From Malania oleifera (taxonomy: Eukaryota > Streptophyta > Magnoliopsida > Santalales > Ximeniaceae): a DNA stretch of 64,000 nt. Shown here one piece after another: positions 1 through 12,009 of this stretch (its first letter is position 1; each line of letters opens with the position of its first letter). The notes beneath the pieces were generated by a model that saw nothing but the letters and a program-made list of their open reading frames with translations, did not search any database and was not told the origin of the DNA. The stretch covers positions 3,038,001 through 3,102,000 of the forward strand of contig NC_080421.1 in assembly GCF_029873635.1 (NCBI RefSeq). The letters are read 5' to 3'. Both the position numbers and the translations under genes were made by a program.

Positions 1-420
1 TGGAAGACCAACTCACGAAGCTCCTGCTGCTGGTTCGAAGGGTCCACGACGAACTCACGAAGCTCCTGACGAACTCGCGAAGGGCTCCTGCTGGTTCGAA
101 GTGTGGAAGACCAAGGGTTTCGTGCCGGAATAGGGCTAGGGCTCGTTGTGCTCTGGAGCCTGGCAATTTGAGAATCTGGGACAGTGGGACTGGGCTGGCA
201 TGGGGCTGGGAGTGGCTGGGGCCGAGCGGGGCTGGGTGCTGTCAGCTGCGTCTGTGTGGCGACAGTGGCTTGTGGGCCGTGTCACGTGTGGGCACTGGGA
301 TTTGGCCTTGGGCACTTGAGCAGTGGGCTGTTGGGCTTTTATGGATTAATAAGTAATAGGCTTTTAAGCATGTTGGTATCCGCCAGATAAATCCGACCCG
401 ACTCACTAAGGAGGCAGATA
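1..420. repeat. Short degenerate direct repeats and G-rich sequence
   Basis: The first 115 bases repeat variants of ACTCACGAAGCTCCTG and GCTCCTGCTGGTTCGAAG, and TGGAAGACCA occurs at both ends of the block. The following 250 bases are G/T-rich with open frames in two overlapping registers, which fits base composition rather than coding. No transposon family was recognised. Confidence 0.4.
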
Positions 421-2286
421 TAAAAATAAAAAATTATATTCAATTTATTTAGCAAGCGGTTGATAATGAATCGGTTAAAATGGGTCGGATGCAGTTTGGA
501 TTAACGGATTTTTATCCATTTTGTCATATCTAATTTGGTGTCGTTTTTTATTTTTAATTTTTATTTTTATATAGTCAAAAAATAAATTATGAAAATATAT
601 ATGTCTATATTGTCTTCTTCTATTGATGGATTGTATCTATTTGTAAACAAAAATTAAATTAAATTTTATAATTTTCAGTTATTTTGAGAACCTCTCGTCA
701 ATATATTTTAATATTTATAATTAAATTTTTGAATTAAATCACTCATTTTTTCCATACTTTTTAATCAAAATTTAAATAAAACAATCACATGAATTTAAAA
801 TATAATTTAAATAAAAGGGTCTATAATTTTTTAAAAAATTTAAAATTCATAAAAATTATTAGCAAAATATTTTACTATACTTCAATTGTCATTGCACAAT
901 AAGATTGTTCTTATAAAATTAATTCTGAAATATAATTATTGAGTGTAATAATTATAATGTTTTTATTTTTATTATAAATTTTTAATTTATATTACTTCTT
1001 AATTATATTAGTTTAATCTTATCTTGTAACTATTTGATTGAAAGACAAAAATGAGTATTTGTTTAATCAAGTTTTTACTTTATTTTAGTTCCAAAAATAT
1101 TAACAAAACAGAATACTGATTTTTTATTTTAATTTTTTTCTAATTTTTTAGTTTTTGTTTCTAATTTTCATTTTCATAATTGTTTACAATGATATCAAAA
1201 AGTCCTTTAATATACCTAACGTCGTCGATCATGCCAAGAGCGTGTCAATATCCCACGTGCATTAGAGATCAAAAGCTTGTCTCTTTTAAAGTGTTAACAT
1301 TGCTAAGTCCTTACGTTTGCTTTGGATGAATAAGTAAAATAATGATAATCTCGCATTTTACGAGAACAAGGGATAACACAGTAACATCACACGCTATTAT
1401 TATATTTATAGTAAATTAATTATTATGATATTAAATAATATAATTTGTGGGATGTTGTTTACATTATTTGATGAATTCAATAAGGTTATTAAAGTCATTT
1501 TTTGCAAAGAAAAAATTGGTGGAATATATGGGCTTCATATAAGAAAAAAAAATAAGCATACTATCCAATTAAGTCCAACACTACCTACACATGTATAAAA
1601 GACTTCAGTGCATTAATTTTTTTTAAGTATATTTTTTTATTTTGTCATGTCTTAAAGGTTATCAACTATTCTTCTCTCTTTTATTACAATCATATGACAA
1701 GGCACAGTTAAATATCATATAGTGAGAATCATTTTTATCTCAGTATTCATATCCTATACGTATCATTTCATAGCTTTTAGTATCATTTTCAATGTGTTCA
1801 TTCAAATCAACTCCTATTAATATTTTCTTATTTCCAAAAATCCCTTGTACCATATCTATGTCTTCTCAAAATTATCTTTTTGATCCCGTTTTGAACTCAT
1901 AAAATATTATGGAGATTAAAAGAAAATATCAAATAGTTCACATTTTTATGTTAGGTTGTCGAGGAAAATGAGAAATAAGATAAATATATATATACCAAAA
2001 TATGAAGAAAAAATTTTAATTTTGCACATCATTAATATTTAGTTTTTTATTTATTTTTAGTCATATTAAAACAAATTTTTATTTTTGATGGTATTTAAAT
2101 GAGAATGAAAATATAAGAGGAAATGAGTTTCCTCCTTATTTTCCTTTTCTTTCATTTCCTCAACCAAAATCCTTGATCCAAATAGACTCATACGCCCTAT
2201 CTGGGAGCATTGATTTCAAACCTTGGATTTGACCTAAGAGCATAAATGGTAATAACATTTATGATCTCTTGAACTAAGACCATCTT
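421..2286. other. AT-rich stretch with no recognisable gene
   Basis: Long A/T runs, stops in all frames, and no motif, terminal repeat or homology that I can name. It reads as intergenic DNA or fully decayed repeat. Confidence 0.5.
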
Positions 2287-2309
2287 TGTAACGCCCCAAA
2301 CCATACACC

Positions 2310-2348
2310 TCTGATACCACATCTGTAACGTATCTCTGATACCACAAT
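2310..2348 (-). other. Two PBS-like sites beside a reverse LTR terminus
   Basis: On the minus strand TTGTGGTATCAGAG directly follows the LTR end at 2349, and GTGGTATCAGAG recurs about 25 bases further on. Both match the initiator tRNA-Met primer-binding consensus TGGTATCAGAGC. A second LTR-like end (minus-strand GGGGCGTTACA, at 2287) lies just beyond. This looks like the start of a lost internal region, or two stacked LTR ends. Confidence 0.5.
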
Positions 2349-3315
2349 TGTAACTACCTAAATCCCAGTGGGGTACGAGGGTGCACCTTTTCATCTCAAA
2401 ATTTAAAACAAACAACAGAAACACAATAAACCTCAAATAGCATACCAGAGTACTAAAATCATAACCATTATTACATAGGTACTTTCCCAAAAACAATATT
2501 ACATCCCAAGGTACACAAAAGCATAACTAGTCAAGTTTCATATAAACACTCACCCTAACAATACTATTTACACCCCGCTCTAAAACTCTTAAGTTTGATT
2601 CCCTGTTTACCCTTAAATGTGAAATAATTATTGGGGTGAGACACTTCTTAATAAAACGGAATAAATTATTATTAGTGTGTGGCTAATATGAGTTTTAGTG
2701 TAAGCAAAACACATTCATTAATTTAACTTTAACTGAAAATGACGTTTATAAACTGTGCTCACACTAGTATAGTTGAAAATATATATTTACCCTAGGTTTA
2801 TAACATTCGGCTCAATAATAGCCCATATATATATATATATATATAAATCTACAATTATGTCTAAAAGAACCTCCCTGATTGGACTATCATCATGTATAAT
2901 CCCCATGATCGGGTTGTGCAGTCTGAATAATGAACTTAACCTTGACTAGCCTACCACCAAGTTAAGTCAAAGTAATTCGTCTACAAGTTTGATTTGCTTA
3001 CCGCAACCTGGTCCGGGCTCTAGGAGGGTACAACAACTCTTTGTGGTCAAATCGATTTTTCCATGGCCTACACTTCCACAACAGTGTGGCTGCACTGACT
3101 TTCTCACTAGCTACAGTACCGAACTTTCCACTGGTCCATTAAGGTTCTTATAACATAAAATGCAATTTACATAAATTAAAAAAATACATGATCATAATTC
3201 TCATCACATAATTCACAATCATCCCTCCCCATCGTTCTCAACAATAAATTTCTCAACCATCACGCGATCATTAAGTATATCACTATAAAATTCACAATCT
3301 CTGCCTTATTCCTAG
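2349..3315 (-). mobile_element. Partial gypsy-type LTR, reverse orientation
   Basis: Read on the minus strand, the fragment has the shared LTR blocks: a decayed copy of the closing-box hairpin near 2634, and a hairpin ATCATG/CATGAT at 2889-2909 with CCAAGTTAAG-type sequence beside it. Its minus-strand 3' end is followed by a PBS. The U3 half is missing because the forward LTR starting at 3316 interrupts it. Confidence 0.6.
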
Positions 3316-3430
3316 TGTAGTAACCCAAACAAAAAAAAATCTTGGAGGAGATATTTTTATATATTTATATATAAATATCTTGAAGGAGATATTTTTAGAT
3401 TACTTAAGGGCTAAGTTATGTTTATTATAT

Positions 3431-3432
<2 letters not shown>

Positions 3433-3474
<42 letters not shown>
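3433..3474. repeat. (CT)n microsatellite
   Basis: An uninterrupted CT run in the LTR leader, where related LTRs have shorter pyrimidine tracts downstream of a TATA box. Confidence 0.95.
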
Positions 3475-3475
<1 letters not shown>

Positions 3476-4784
3476 AGATATCGGGTAGCTCGTTGCCCGA
3501 ATTAACAATCCAACATTACAACATGGATCAGCAAGTGAATCTCTACAAGTCCAATGAAGTAGAATCTGGATTTGAGGATTTCCGGGCTTTTACCCCAAAG
3601 TTGAGGTAAGGGTCGAAATGAGCCTAGTGACTTGTATATCTATACTAAATAAAGTGATATTAACTTATGGTCTTTCGGTTTTAGGATTTGGGAATCCATG
3701 TGGCTGTTTCAAGCCATTTGGAATCGTGATTCAGTATTCAGGAACAGGTAAGGGGATTTGTGTAACGACCTGCATATTTTCCACATAAATTTTTTTTTTC
3801 TATTAATAAATATCAACATTACACATCTCATATTCCACATTCCAGTTCAGCAGGTCACAATCCACCTGGCCCCGTGGGTACCAAGGATTTATCAGAACAT
3901 ACAACACAAGCCTACGTAACAGAAAGTATAAAATCATATACATCTCATCATAATGTGCATAACACATACCAGAGTACTACAATCACTATCTCTCCGTATA
4001 TACATCCCAAAAATGGAATCTAGGGACAATTCCCACAAAAACTTAACTGTCCCTATAAAAAACGTACCCTTCGCAGAGGGCAGAAAAACAACACTAATTC
4101 TGCGGGGCTTTTCCCGCTCTCCTATTCGGGGCTCCTAAAAAGTTAATAAGATTTAGGGGTGAGACACCTCTCAGTAAGGGAAATAAACTAATACTAGTGT
4201 GTGGCAACATGAGTATTTCGTGTTCAACATATATCATATAACACATTTAGTACTGTTTCATCAAATCTGGGAAAACATATATATATATAAATCAACATGG
4301 CAGAACATACTGCATTTTCATGACATATCTCATCTCATATCATAATAATAATAACATAAAAAAATCATGATAGGTTAGTTGGTTGTTGTCATGTATTACC
4401 CCCACATGACTGGATTGTGTGGCCCGAAGGCGAGACCTGACAATGGTTGGCCAACCACTACCAAGTCAATAGTCTAGTCTGTAGGTCCAATGGGTCTACC
4501 TAGACTGGTCCGTACACTAGGGGCGATAACAACACACTTTTTGAACATAACCACATCGACCATCCAATCTCACACCACTCCGTACAGTGGCGTTAACATA
4601 GATATCATGATCACGAGGACCATGGACACATAGCAACGGTACCGTGCAAGTGCTAGCCTAAACCAAGCTGACCAGATTCTGATATCATATACATATACTA
4701 AAATCGTGATACATAGATATCTCATATCATTCATTTTCACATCAATCATATCATTTCACACATATACGTGTATCATGAAAATCA

Positions 4785-4958
4785 TCGGCCCGTATGCCGG
4801 TATTACACATTTTATCATAGCACGGCCCGTACGCTGGCAATCCACATAGCACGGCCCGTACGCTGGCAATCCACATAGCACGGCCCGTACGCTGACAAAT
4901 CACATAGCACAGCCCGTACGTTGGCAAACCACATAGCACGGCCCGTACGCCGACAAAT

Positions 4959-4960
<2 letters not shown>
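4785..4960. repeat. Minisatellite of about 30 bp containing GGCCCGTACG
   Basis: About six imperfect units, consensus close to CGGCCCGTACGCTGGCAAAT followed by CACATAGCA. The same satellite is in the related LTRs at 18770-19050 and 33655-33850. The reading frames across it only reflect its period. Confidence 0.9.

Positions 4961-5006
<46 letters not shown>
4959..5006. repeat. Compound (CA)n(TA)n microsatellite
   Basis: A CA run passing directly into a TA run, next to the minisatellite inside the reverse solo LTR. Confidence 0.9.
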
Positions 5007-5010
<4 letters not shown>

Positions 5011-5814
5011 TCAGCCCGTATACCGATTTTCCATCATAAAAATCCATATCATCCACATTCCCAGAAAAACAGCATTTCACAACATTTTTACTTATGCCAC
5101 ACAGTAGATTTTCCACATATTCAACATACGATCATTTTCACAGTATTTTGCAAATATAAAACATATATATTTATAAACATATACATTTTCCATAAATCAA
5201 ATGATAAATATATATATATATATATACATATATATATAAGCATTTTCCAAAACAGTACTAGCTTAGTTTATTTCCTTACCTGATTCCTGCAAAGCCCCTA
5301 ATAAAACTGCCCCGCACCTGCAAGGTTCCTAACTCAACACCTTGAAAATGAAATTTACTAGAACTAAAGTTCAGTATTTTCATACGTACAACATTTTCTA
5401 TAACTATCACTAAGTCAAATTAGGCTTAAAAGCCTTACCTCAACTTAGGGAGGATTCTCAACGTTCCCAATCAACACCCCTGGAAACGAAAACTCCCAGT
5501 ATTAAACTTTAATATTTTAACGCGTACAACACTTCTTTCAACTGTCACAAATCCAAAAATTAAGTAAAAAGCCTTACTCTGGGTTTGGAATGGAATCCAA
5601 CTTCGTTTCCCTAACGATCCACCCCGGCAGACTTGTAGAGAACTCCGTCAAGATCGTTGTGATAGCTTCGGATCGTTGATCTGACGACTGGTGGGGCCGA
5701 AAACGAAAAGAGAAGGGAGAGAGAGTCGTAGAGAGAGAGAGAGAGAGAGAGAGGTTTCTTAAAATGAAATAATTCCCGGATTTTCGTATATATATATAAA
5801 ACAGGGGATTTCAT

Positions 5815-6045
5815 CGATGAGCCCGTTCTTCGTCGACGAGTCCTTCACAAATTTCATCAACGAGACCTTGTATTCATCGATGAAATTCAGGCTGCCTCAA
5901 AACCCCTCTCGGTATTTTCCCGCCAACGAAGCCCTGTGTTCGTCGACGAAATCTTTAAAGCCTTCGTCGACGAATCCCCTATATTCGTCGACGAGGCCCT
6001 GCTGAGCCCCTTTCCTTTAGTCCTTCGCGTTCGTCGACGAAGTCG
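5815..6045 (-). promoter_or_regulatory. Array of TCGTCGACGA palindromes in U3
   Basis: At least five CGTCGACGA cores plus variants such as ATCGATGA and ATCAACGA, spaced about 20-40 bases, lie upstream (minus strand) of the LTR's TATA-like region. The core is its own reverse complement and is CpG-rich in AT-rich surroundings. A promoter or enhancer role is inferred from position. Confidence 0.55.
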
Positions 6046-6519
6046 ACGGCCTCCTTTTGTTTCCGGTTTCCATATCCCTTTTCTTTTATTATTTAACTAT
6101 CATTTTATTCGGGTCATTACAATTTGTTTATATTAGTTATTTTTAAAATATGATCTGGTTGAACTGTAGGTTATGTTTATACGGATGTTTTGGTTACCTG
6201 TTTAGAAAATTTCACCGAGTGAGATTGCCGATTTTTCGGGTGTGCGGTTTTCGTGAAAATTAGGGCTTTGGGTGTCATCTTTGTTTTTTTTTTGGAAAAT
6301 CATTTATTTGAATAAAACTAAAGTATAAAGATGATCGTACCTTTATTTTATGTTAAACTGTATTTTCGGATCAATTATCATACGATTGTTTAATTATCCA
6401 AATAGGTGTGGCATGAGAGGATATTTTGTGATGGTTGAGATGAGATGTGTTTGAAATGAAATAAAGGAGCTGGAGTTCCAAACTGTTTTCAGGAATGGTG
6501 GTTACTAACATGCCAGTTT

Positions 6520-6850
6520 CATTACGTAGGGTCAATGATGACATGCCAGTTCGATTTGGTGGGGTCTAGACATTCCAGATTAATACTGTGGGGTCTAAGA
6601 CATGTTGGGTTAATACCGATGGTCGTAAATTGCCAGTTTATGCCGAAGAGTGTGAAAACACTAGATTTGTGCTAGTTCAATACCGACATGCCGGTTTGCC
6701 GAATTATGGTTACTAAAACGTCGGTTCAATGCCGTGGGGTCAATAATGACATGCCGATTTGCTGGATAATATCGAGGGTTGTGGAATACCGGTTCAATAG
6801 CATGGGTCAATAATGACATGCTGGTTTGCCGGATTATATCGATAATTGTG
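6520..6850. repeat. Degenerate tandem repeat containing GACATGCCRGTT
   Basis: Variants of GGGTCAATAATGACATGCC and of a TTTGCCGGATTATATCGA-like half recur about five times at 60-70 base spacing. It fills the slot that other LTRs here fill with a different minisatellite. Confidence 0.7.
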
Positions 6851-7636
6851 AAATATACTGGAACTGTTTGTGAAAATATTGGAAATGCTAAATGCTTTGT
6901 TTCTTATTGGAATAACACTCATGTGCCCACACACTGATATAACCTAATTCTCCCTTACTGAGAAGTGTCTCACCCCAATCATACAAATTTGTTTCAGGTC
7001 CTTCAGGTAGCCGGACCTAGCATTCTAGAGGGTTATGGAGGGTAGTATTCTGTTAATTTTTGTAAGTACTGTTGTGAGTACTAAACTGTAGCCAGGATGT
7101 CATTTTGAATTATTTTGGATACCTTGGGTTGATGTTTTGTATTATGACAGACTTAGTACTCTGGTATGAATGAATGTAATAGGTTGAAATATGTTCCACT
7201 GCGTTATTCATGTGAATAGTGGTTATGAGTAGGGTATCCGTGAGCCCTATCGGGTTGGACCCTTATATTTATTGGTATCATGGATGTTTGTATGATACAG
7301 ATACTGGTTAGGTTCTCAGATCACACCCTAGGGCGTGATAGCTCAGTATCTGAGCTAACCAGATTGTTAGGTTTTGTAGACTTGGTTAGGCTAGATTAGG
7401 TGAACATACCAGAGTATAGGAATGTGAGGAATGGGCAGATTGAGATATGGGTAGAATAGGTCGAGGGTTTTCTTGTAGTTAGACAAGGATTCATTGACGG
7501 TGTTATGTGTTTTTCATAAAATGACAATTTCAGTAAAACCATGACAAACCATTGATAGTTTTGTGTCGGTGCGGTGAGGCAGACCTGGACCCTAGAGTTT
7601 AGATGTTAACATGATTATTTACAAGGATTGTGTTAA

Positions 7637-8640
7637 TTGTGTTATGACATAGGAATACTAATCTATTATTATCCTGTTTTCGGAATAGAGCCCAAGGATA
7701 ACAACTTGGACGGTAGCTCGGAGGGGACTTCGAGCGATGGGTCTCCTGCCATGCCTCGAGGCTTGACTGAGCAGGTCTTGCGGGAGATTGGGCAGAGTGT
7801 TAGGGGATGGGAACGTCCACCTACTACTTCGGGTTGCACTATCAAGAAATTTACCCACATGCATTCTCTGACGTTCACTAAAGGATCTGACCCAATAGTG
7901 GCCGAGAACTAAGTAGAGAAGACGGAGAAGATTCTGAAAGTTTTGCACTGCACAGACGAATAGAGGGTTCTCAATGCTACATTTCTACTAGCAAGTGAAG
8001 TTGAGAGATGGTGGACGCCTATGAGTCTACTAGAGGAGCAGAGGACCGGGCCTTCAAATATGACATAAAGCCGTTTCAAGGAGGTATTTTTCAAGCGATA
8101 CTTCTTGGTTTCCACTCGAGATGTGAAAGCAAATGAGTTCTCAAGTCTGACCCAAGGAACCTTGACAGTGCAGAGATATGCGGCCAGGTGCATCGAGCTA
8201 TCTCATTTTGCTCTATTCTTGATATCGAATGAGTTTGAGAAGACTCGGAGGTTCGAGAAGGGTCTGAGGAAGGATATCCGTAAGCAGGTGGCAATCGTAT
8301 AGATTCGGGAATTCATTGTACTAGTGGATAAAGCCACTGTGGCTGAAGCTAGTCTTCAAGAGGAAGTGGCAGTCCAGGATCAGAAGAAGAGGCCAATGCC
8401 TTCTAGTTCTCAGACTGGTGCTTATTAGGGGCAGTGGAAGAAGAATAACTACAGTGCTAGTAAATGGCAGGAGGTGGAACCACGAGGTCCACATTGGGAT
8501 TCATTTGGAGCACGGTGTTTCGGGTGCCATAGGTGGCATGAGGGTGAGTGCTAGTCGTTCACGGGTAACTGTCACTGTTGCGGCGAATAGGGCCACGTGG
8601 CATGAGTCTGTTGTGTGTCGATGAGTGCTACACCTGCACT
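7637..8640 (+). pseudogene. Gypsy gag remnant of the outer element
   Basis: Translated pieces resemble plant chromovirus-type Gag capsid: FTHMHSLTF, EVERWW, RFKEVFFKRYF, EFSSLTQGTLTVQRYAAR and FEKGLRKDIRKQV in the usual order. A zinc knuckle CFGCHRWHEGEC follows at about 8520-8553, then a decayed second one. Stops interrupt it at 7910, 7961, 8066, 8300 and several times after 8425, so it cannot make intact capsid. It lies between the decayed PBS near 7267 and the protease. The family is Ty3/gypsy (Metaviridae); the Tekay/Del-like assignment is inferred. Confidence 0.8.
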
Positions 8641-8664
8641 AAATCAATATGGGGGAGGTAACTA

Positions 8665-9027
8665 GTGCCCTGGAGAAGTTTGCAGAGAAACATGACTCAA
8701 GCGAGAGTTTACTCACTTACCCCTACCGATGCGGAGAACGCGGGCGATGTGGTGACAAGTACCATGTTATTGCTTTCAAATAAAGTCATTGTCTTATTTG
8801 ATTATGGAGCAACCCACTCCTTTATATCTGCAAATTTAATGAAATTGTGTGGGGTTGAAACCCAAGTGATGGATGCGAAATTGTCTGTGACGACACCATC
8901 GGGGAGTATGGTGATATGTAGGAAGAAGTTGGGGGATTATCCTATAGAAATTCAGGGAAGGACGCTACCGGTGAATCTAGTGGTATTCAAAATGTACGGG
9001 TTTGATGTTATTCTAGGGATGGACTAG
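8665..9027 (+). pseudogene. Gypsy aspartic protease remnant
   Basis: A 120-codon open stretch includes LFDYGATHSFISANL, which matches the plant gypsy protease active-site block. The usual D-S-G triad reads D-Y-G, so Ser is replaced. The downstream flap GFDVILGMD is intact and is followed at once by a stop. It sits in the expected Gag-PR-RT order. The active-site change and stop imply a dead enzyme. Confidence 0.8.
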
Positions 9028-9269
9028 TTATCCTCCAGTTTTGTTGTCAACGACTGTAATCGGAAAAAGGTAGTGTTCAGACCTCCGGATGGACAGGAGT
9101 ATAAGTTCGTGGGATCGTGCGTGCGCTCGGCGCCACAGATTCTATCGTCAATGCAGGTAAAAAGGTTACTCTTGGATGGATGTCAAGGGTACCTAGCATG
9201 TGTAAAGGAGCCACCGCGGGATGGGTTAAAGCTCTAGGATATCCGAGTGGTTAATGAATTCCCAGATGT

Positions 9270-9722
9270 ATTCCCTAGAAGACTTACCTAGTTTACCTGC
9301 TGATCGTGTGGTGGAGTTCACTATTGAATTGCTACTAGGAAAGGTATCGATTTCTAGAGCTCCATACCGGGTGGATCCAACATAACTTTAAAATTTGAAT
9401 GAGCAGTTGCAGGAACTACTGGATAAAGGCTTTATCAGACCCAGTGTTTCGCCTTGGGGAGCTCTAGTGTTGTTCGTGAAAAAAAAAAATGGTTCAATGA
9501 GGATATGCATTGACTACCGTGAGATTAACAAGGTAACAATTAAGAACATATATATGTTGCCTCGTATAGATGATCTATTTAACCAACTGCAGGGAACGCA
9601 TGTCTTCTCTAAGATCGATCTACGGTCAGGGTATTATCAGGTGAAGGTTAAGTCCGAGGATGTGGTAAAGACTACTTTTCGAACTAGGTATGGCCACTAC
9701 AAGTTTCTAATCATGTCATTCG
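9270..9722 (+). pseudogene. Gypsy reverse transcriptase N-terminal part, interrupted
   Basis: An open stretch at 9395-9722 has the plant gypsy RT fingers/palm signatures in order: [48 protein letters not shown] and [17 protein letters not shown]. The coding match stops at 9722, where an LTR begins, so the catalytic YVDD part is absent. Upstream 9270-9394 is frame-broken. No continuation of this RT was found on the far side of the nest. Confidence 0.85.
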
Positions 9723-10020
9723 TGGAACGACCCAGGAAATTTTAACTATTTAAAATAATAAAGAAAGAAAATAAAAGGTAAAGGGGGAAATAGAAGAAAT
9801 GGAAAAGAAATTTTAAATGGTAATAAGCAAGCGCTCGTCGACGAACTTGATTTTCTTGTCGATGAGCAATATTTTAAGCCTCGTCGCCGAGTATGCATGT
9901 CTCATCGATGAGGACTTATCGATAGAGGTTTTCATATTTCTGAATTTCGTCGACAAGCTCCCGGATTCATCCATGAATGGTATTCTTGGGCTCGTCGGCG
10001 AGGCCGTGGGGCAAGTTGCT

Positions 10021-10029
10021 TATAAATAG
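10021..10029 (+). promoter_or_regulatory. LTR TATA box TATAAATAG
   Basis: It lies 20-190 bases downstream of the palindrome motifs and just upstream of a pyrimidine-rich leader, the layout repeated in the other LTRs. Confidence 0.6.
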
Positions 10030-10536
10030 GAAAAAATCAAAATTTTAGCGAGGAATACATTTCTCTTCTGTCTCTCTCTTTAAAATTTGTCCCCTCTACC
10101 TTCTCTCTACGATTTCAAGCCTATTTCTCCTTAGTTCGACGATCAGAAGCTACCACGTTGATCCTGGAGAGTTTCTCTACAACTTAACCATAACAAAATT
10201 TCAGTTTGAGGAGTTTGAGAATCATTCCGAAATCAGGGTAAGTATGATATTTTAAGTTATATTGTTAATATGGAATGTATAGGGTTTAGGGAGTGATAAC
10301 ATAACATTTTGTTGAAATTTGGGTTGATAAGCTCGGGTTTTTTGAATTAGGGTCCTGGTGAGTACCGTCGGCGTCATTTTGGGGTTTTCGCAGGCATAGT
10401 TTAGAAGAAAAGGTAAGGGGAAATTTATTATAGTAGGATTTTTATTAAAGTTTAAACTGGTTACTTTGAGAATATAAAAGATATATATTTAAGTATGATT
10501 TGTTTGAACAGCTGAACATTTAGGAAAATATTAACT

Positions 10537-10573
<37 letters not shown>

Positions 10574-11029
10574 AAAGAAAATAGTGTGGCTGGAATACAA
10601 CTTTTTTACAATTTAATTGGCTGGGGTAAGAACAGGATGATGGAATATACTGTTGGATTGAGAATAATGGTTAATTGTGGATTCTGGCATGATCTGAATA
10701 CTGATTGGTGATGAATGCGGATTGATTGTGAATACTGTTGCTTGTGTTTGCTACGTTACAAATAATGTGATATGCGTGTGTGGATTTTTTTGTGGTTATT
10801 CATGTGTATCACAATATGACGTTGGTAGGCCCGAGGAGTTCGTTATATTGCCTAGATGTAATCACGATATACGTTGGCAGGCTTGAGGAGTTCGTATATT
10901 ATCATTATATATTAGGGTAGATTATTGGCAGGACAGATGAGGTTGTTCTACTGATATACTACGGGTAGGTCATGGGAATTTGTACGGGTGGTTAGTGGTG
11001 CCTTAGTGAGCCACGTTATGTTCATGTGA

Positions 11030-11205
11030 TGATGTTTGCCCTGTGTGGACCAGTCTTGTGTGAACCATGTGATGATGCTTGTCCTGTATGGACCAGTTCT
11101 GTGTGGACCATGTGATGATGTTTGTCTTGTGTGGACCAGTCCTATATGGACCATGTGATGATGTTTGTCCTGCGTGAACCAGTTCTGTGTAGACCGTGTA
11201 TCGTT
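11030..11205. repeat. 45-bp minisatellite (GATGATGTTTGTCCTG type)
   Basis: Four imperfect units of CCATGTGATGATGTTTGTCC plus a TGTGTGGACCAGTTCTG half. Confidence 0.85.
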
Positions 11206-11997
11206 TATATGGAATGTGATATGATGAGATACTTTCTGTCAAGAGCTTGCTGAGAAAGGCGAGTGCCCTGGTATTTTCAGTTGATGCTAGAACAGAGGGA
11301 AGCTACTTGTATGAGTGAGTAATCTTCCTTATTCTTAGAGACTTTGTCTATATACATAGCCCAAGGGCTTACCGAGTAAGGTGAGTGCCCTAATACTGGT
11401 ATTAGAGCAGAGGGGAGCTACTTGTATGGGCGGGTAGTCTTCCCTATTCTCAGGTAATATTATTAAAAATAGTTATGAATATGAGAATGAAATCAGAAAC
11501 CAATATTTATGCATATTAGATATGAGTATGAAATCAGAGGCCAATATTGATATTATTGATGTGTTTCTTAGCTACGGTTGATGGTGAATGGCAAACAAAT
11601 ATATATTTTGTAATATTTAAACACTCTACCGCACACGCTGCTATGATTTCTTCTTCCTTATTGAGATGTGTCTCATCTTAGTGGATGATTATATTTTCAG
11701 GTCCATTAGGAGGTCGTGTTTAGGACTCGGGCAGGGTAAAGTTTTGAGTATTTTGGAGAGTCTATATAAACAAGTTATGTAAGTTTATGTTTTTTTTTTT
11801 TAAATACCAGTATGTAATATAAGCGAATGGTGATGAATGTTTATAGGGTATATATATGTATATAGGTTGACTCTGGTATTTGAATTTGAGGTTATATGTT
11901 TTAATTCCGCTGCATAATTGTGGTGTATGGTATCAGAAGCAGGTGTATGTGACACGTGACCCCTGGACCCCACTTGGTAGGTATAGAGCGTTACAAT

Positions 11998-12009
11998 TGG
12001 TATCAGAGC
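11998..12009 (+). other. Primer-binding site for initiator tRNA-Met
   Basis: TGGTATCAGAGC lies two bases after the LTR terminus TTACA. It marks the start of reverse transcription for the element whose LTR is 9723-11995. Confidence 0.9.

Larger units (their letters stand above)
3761..6121 (-). mobile_element. Solo LTR, reverse, 5-bp TSD ATTTG
   Basis: The plus-strand ends are TGTAACGACC and GGTCATTACA, flanked by ATTTG at 3756-3760 and 6122-6126. Removing the element rejoins the host LTR. On the minus strand the order is: TCGTCGACGA-type repeats (6045 to 5815), TATA-like AT run (about 5790), GA/CT tract, exon-like block with GTAAGG donor, 30-bp minisatellite (4960 to 4785), GTCATG/CATGAC hairpin (4388-4410), TGAGA-CACC-TCTCA (4160-4173). 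No internal protein region is present. Confidence 0.9.
3316..7267 (+). mobile_element. 5' LTR of the outer gypsy element, split by a solo LTR
   Basis: It starts TGTAGTAACCC, carries a (CT)n leader at 3433, an exon-like block with a GGTAAGGG donor near 3605 and an acceptor near 3690, is interrupted at 3761-6121, and resumes at 6122. It then has a degenerate minisatellite (6520-6850) and the TGAGA/TCTCA box at 6959-6972. The 3' end is inferred near 7267, where TTGGTATCA resembles a decayed PBS. Removing the insertion leaves about 1.6 kb. The gag remnant that follows makes this the 5' LTR of that element. Confidence 0.65.
9723..11995 (+). mobile_element. 5' LTR of a second gypsy element, inserted in RT
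   Basis: It starts TGGAACGACCC and ends GAGCGTTACA, followed at 11998 by a perfect PBS. Contents in order: TCGTCGACGA-type motifs (9835-10000), TATAAATAG (10021), CT-rich leader, block with GGTAAG donor near 10220, (TA)n at about 10540-10570, a 45-bp minisatellite (11030-11205), a duplicated GCTTGCTGAGAAAGG module (11242-11454), and TGAGA-TGTG-TCTCA (11662-11675). Length 2273 bp. Five bases before it read ATTCG; the matching duplication was not found. Confidence 0.85.

Noticed and set aside
168..390. Two overlapping open frames in G-rich sequence
   Set aside because: They overlap in different registers, are Gly/Trp-rich from base composition, and show no domain.
4785..4960. CRISPR-like array
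   Set aside because: Units are directly adjacent imperfect tandem copies with no unique spacers, and the context is an LTR in a plant genome.
4751..5283. Open frames on both strands across the CGTACGGGCC satellite and TA run
   Set aside because: They come from the 30-bp period, a multiple of three, and from TA repeats; the same happens at 18831-19259 and 33630-33884.
7250..7340. Exact end of the outer 5' LTR
   Set aside because: TTGGTATCA near 7267 fits a decayed PBS but the LTR terminus is not clear, so the boundary is approximate.
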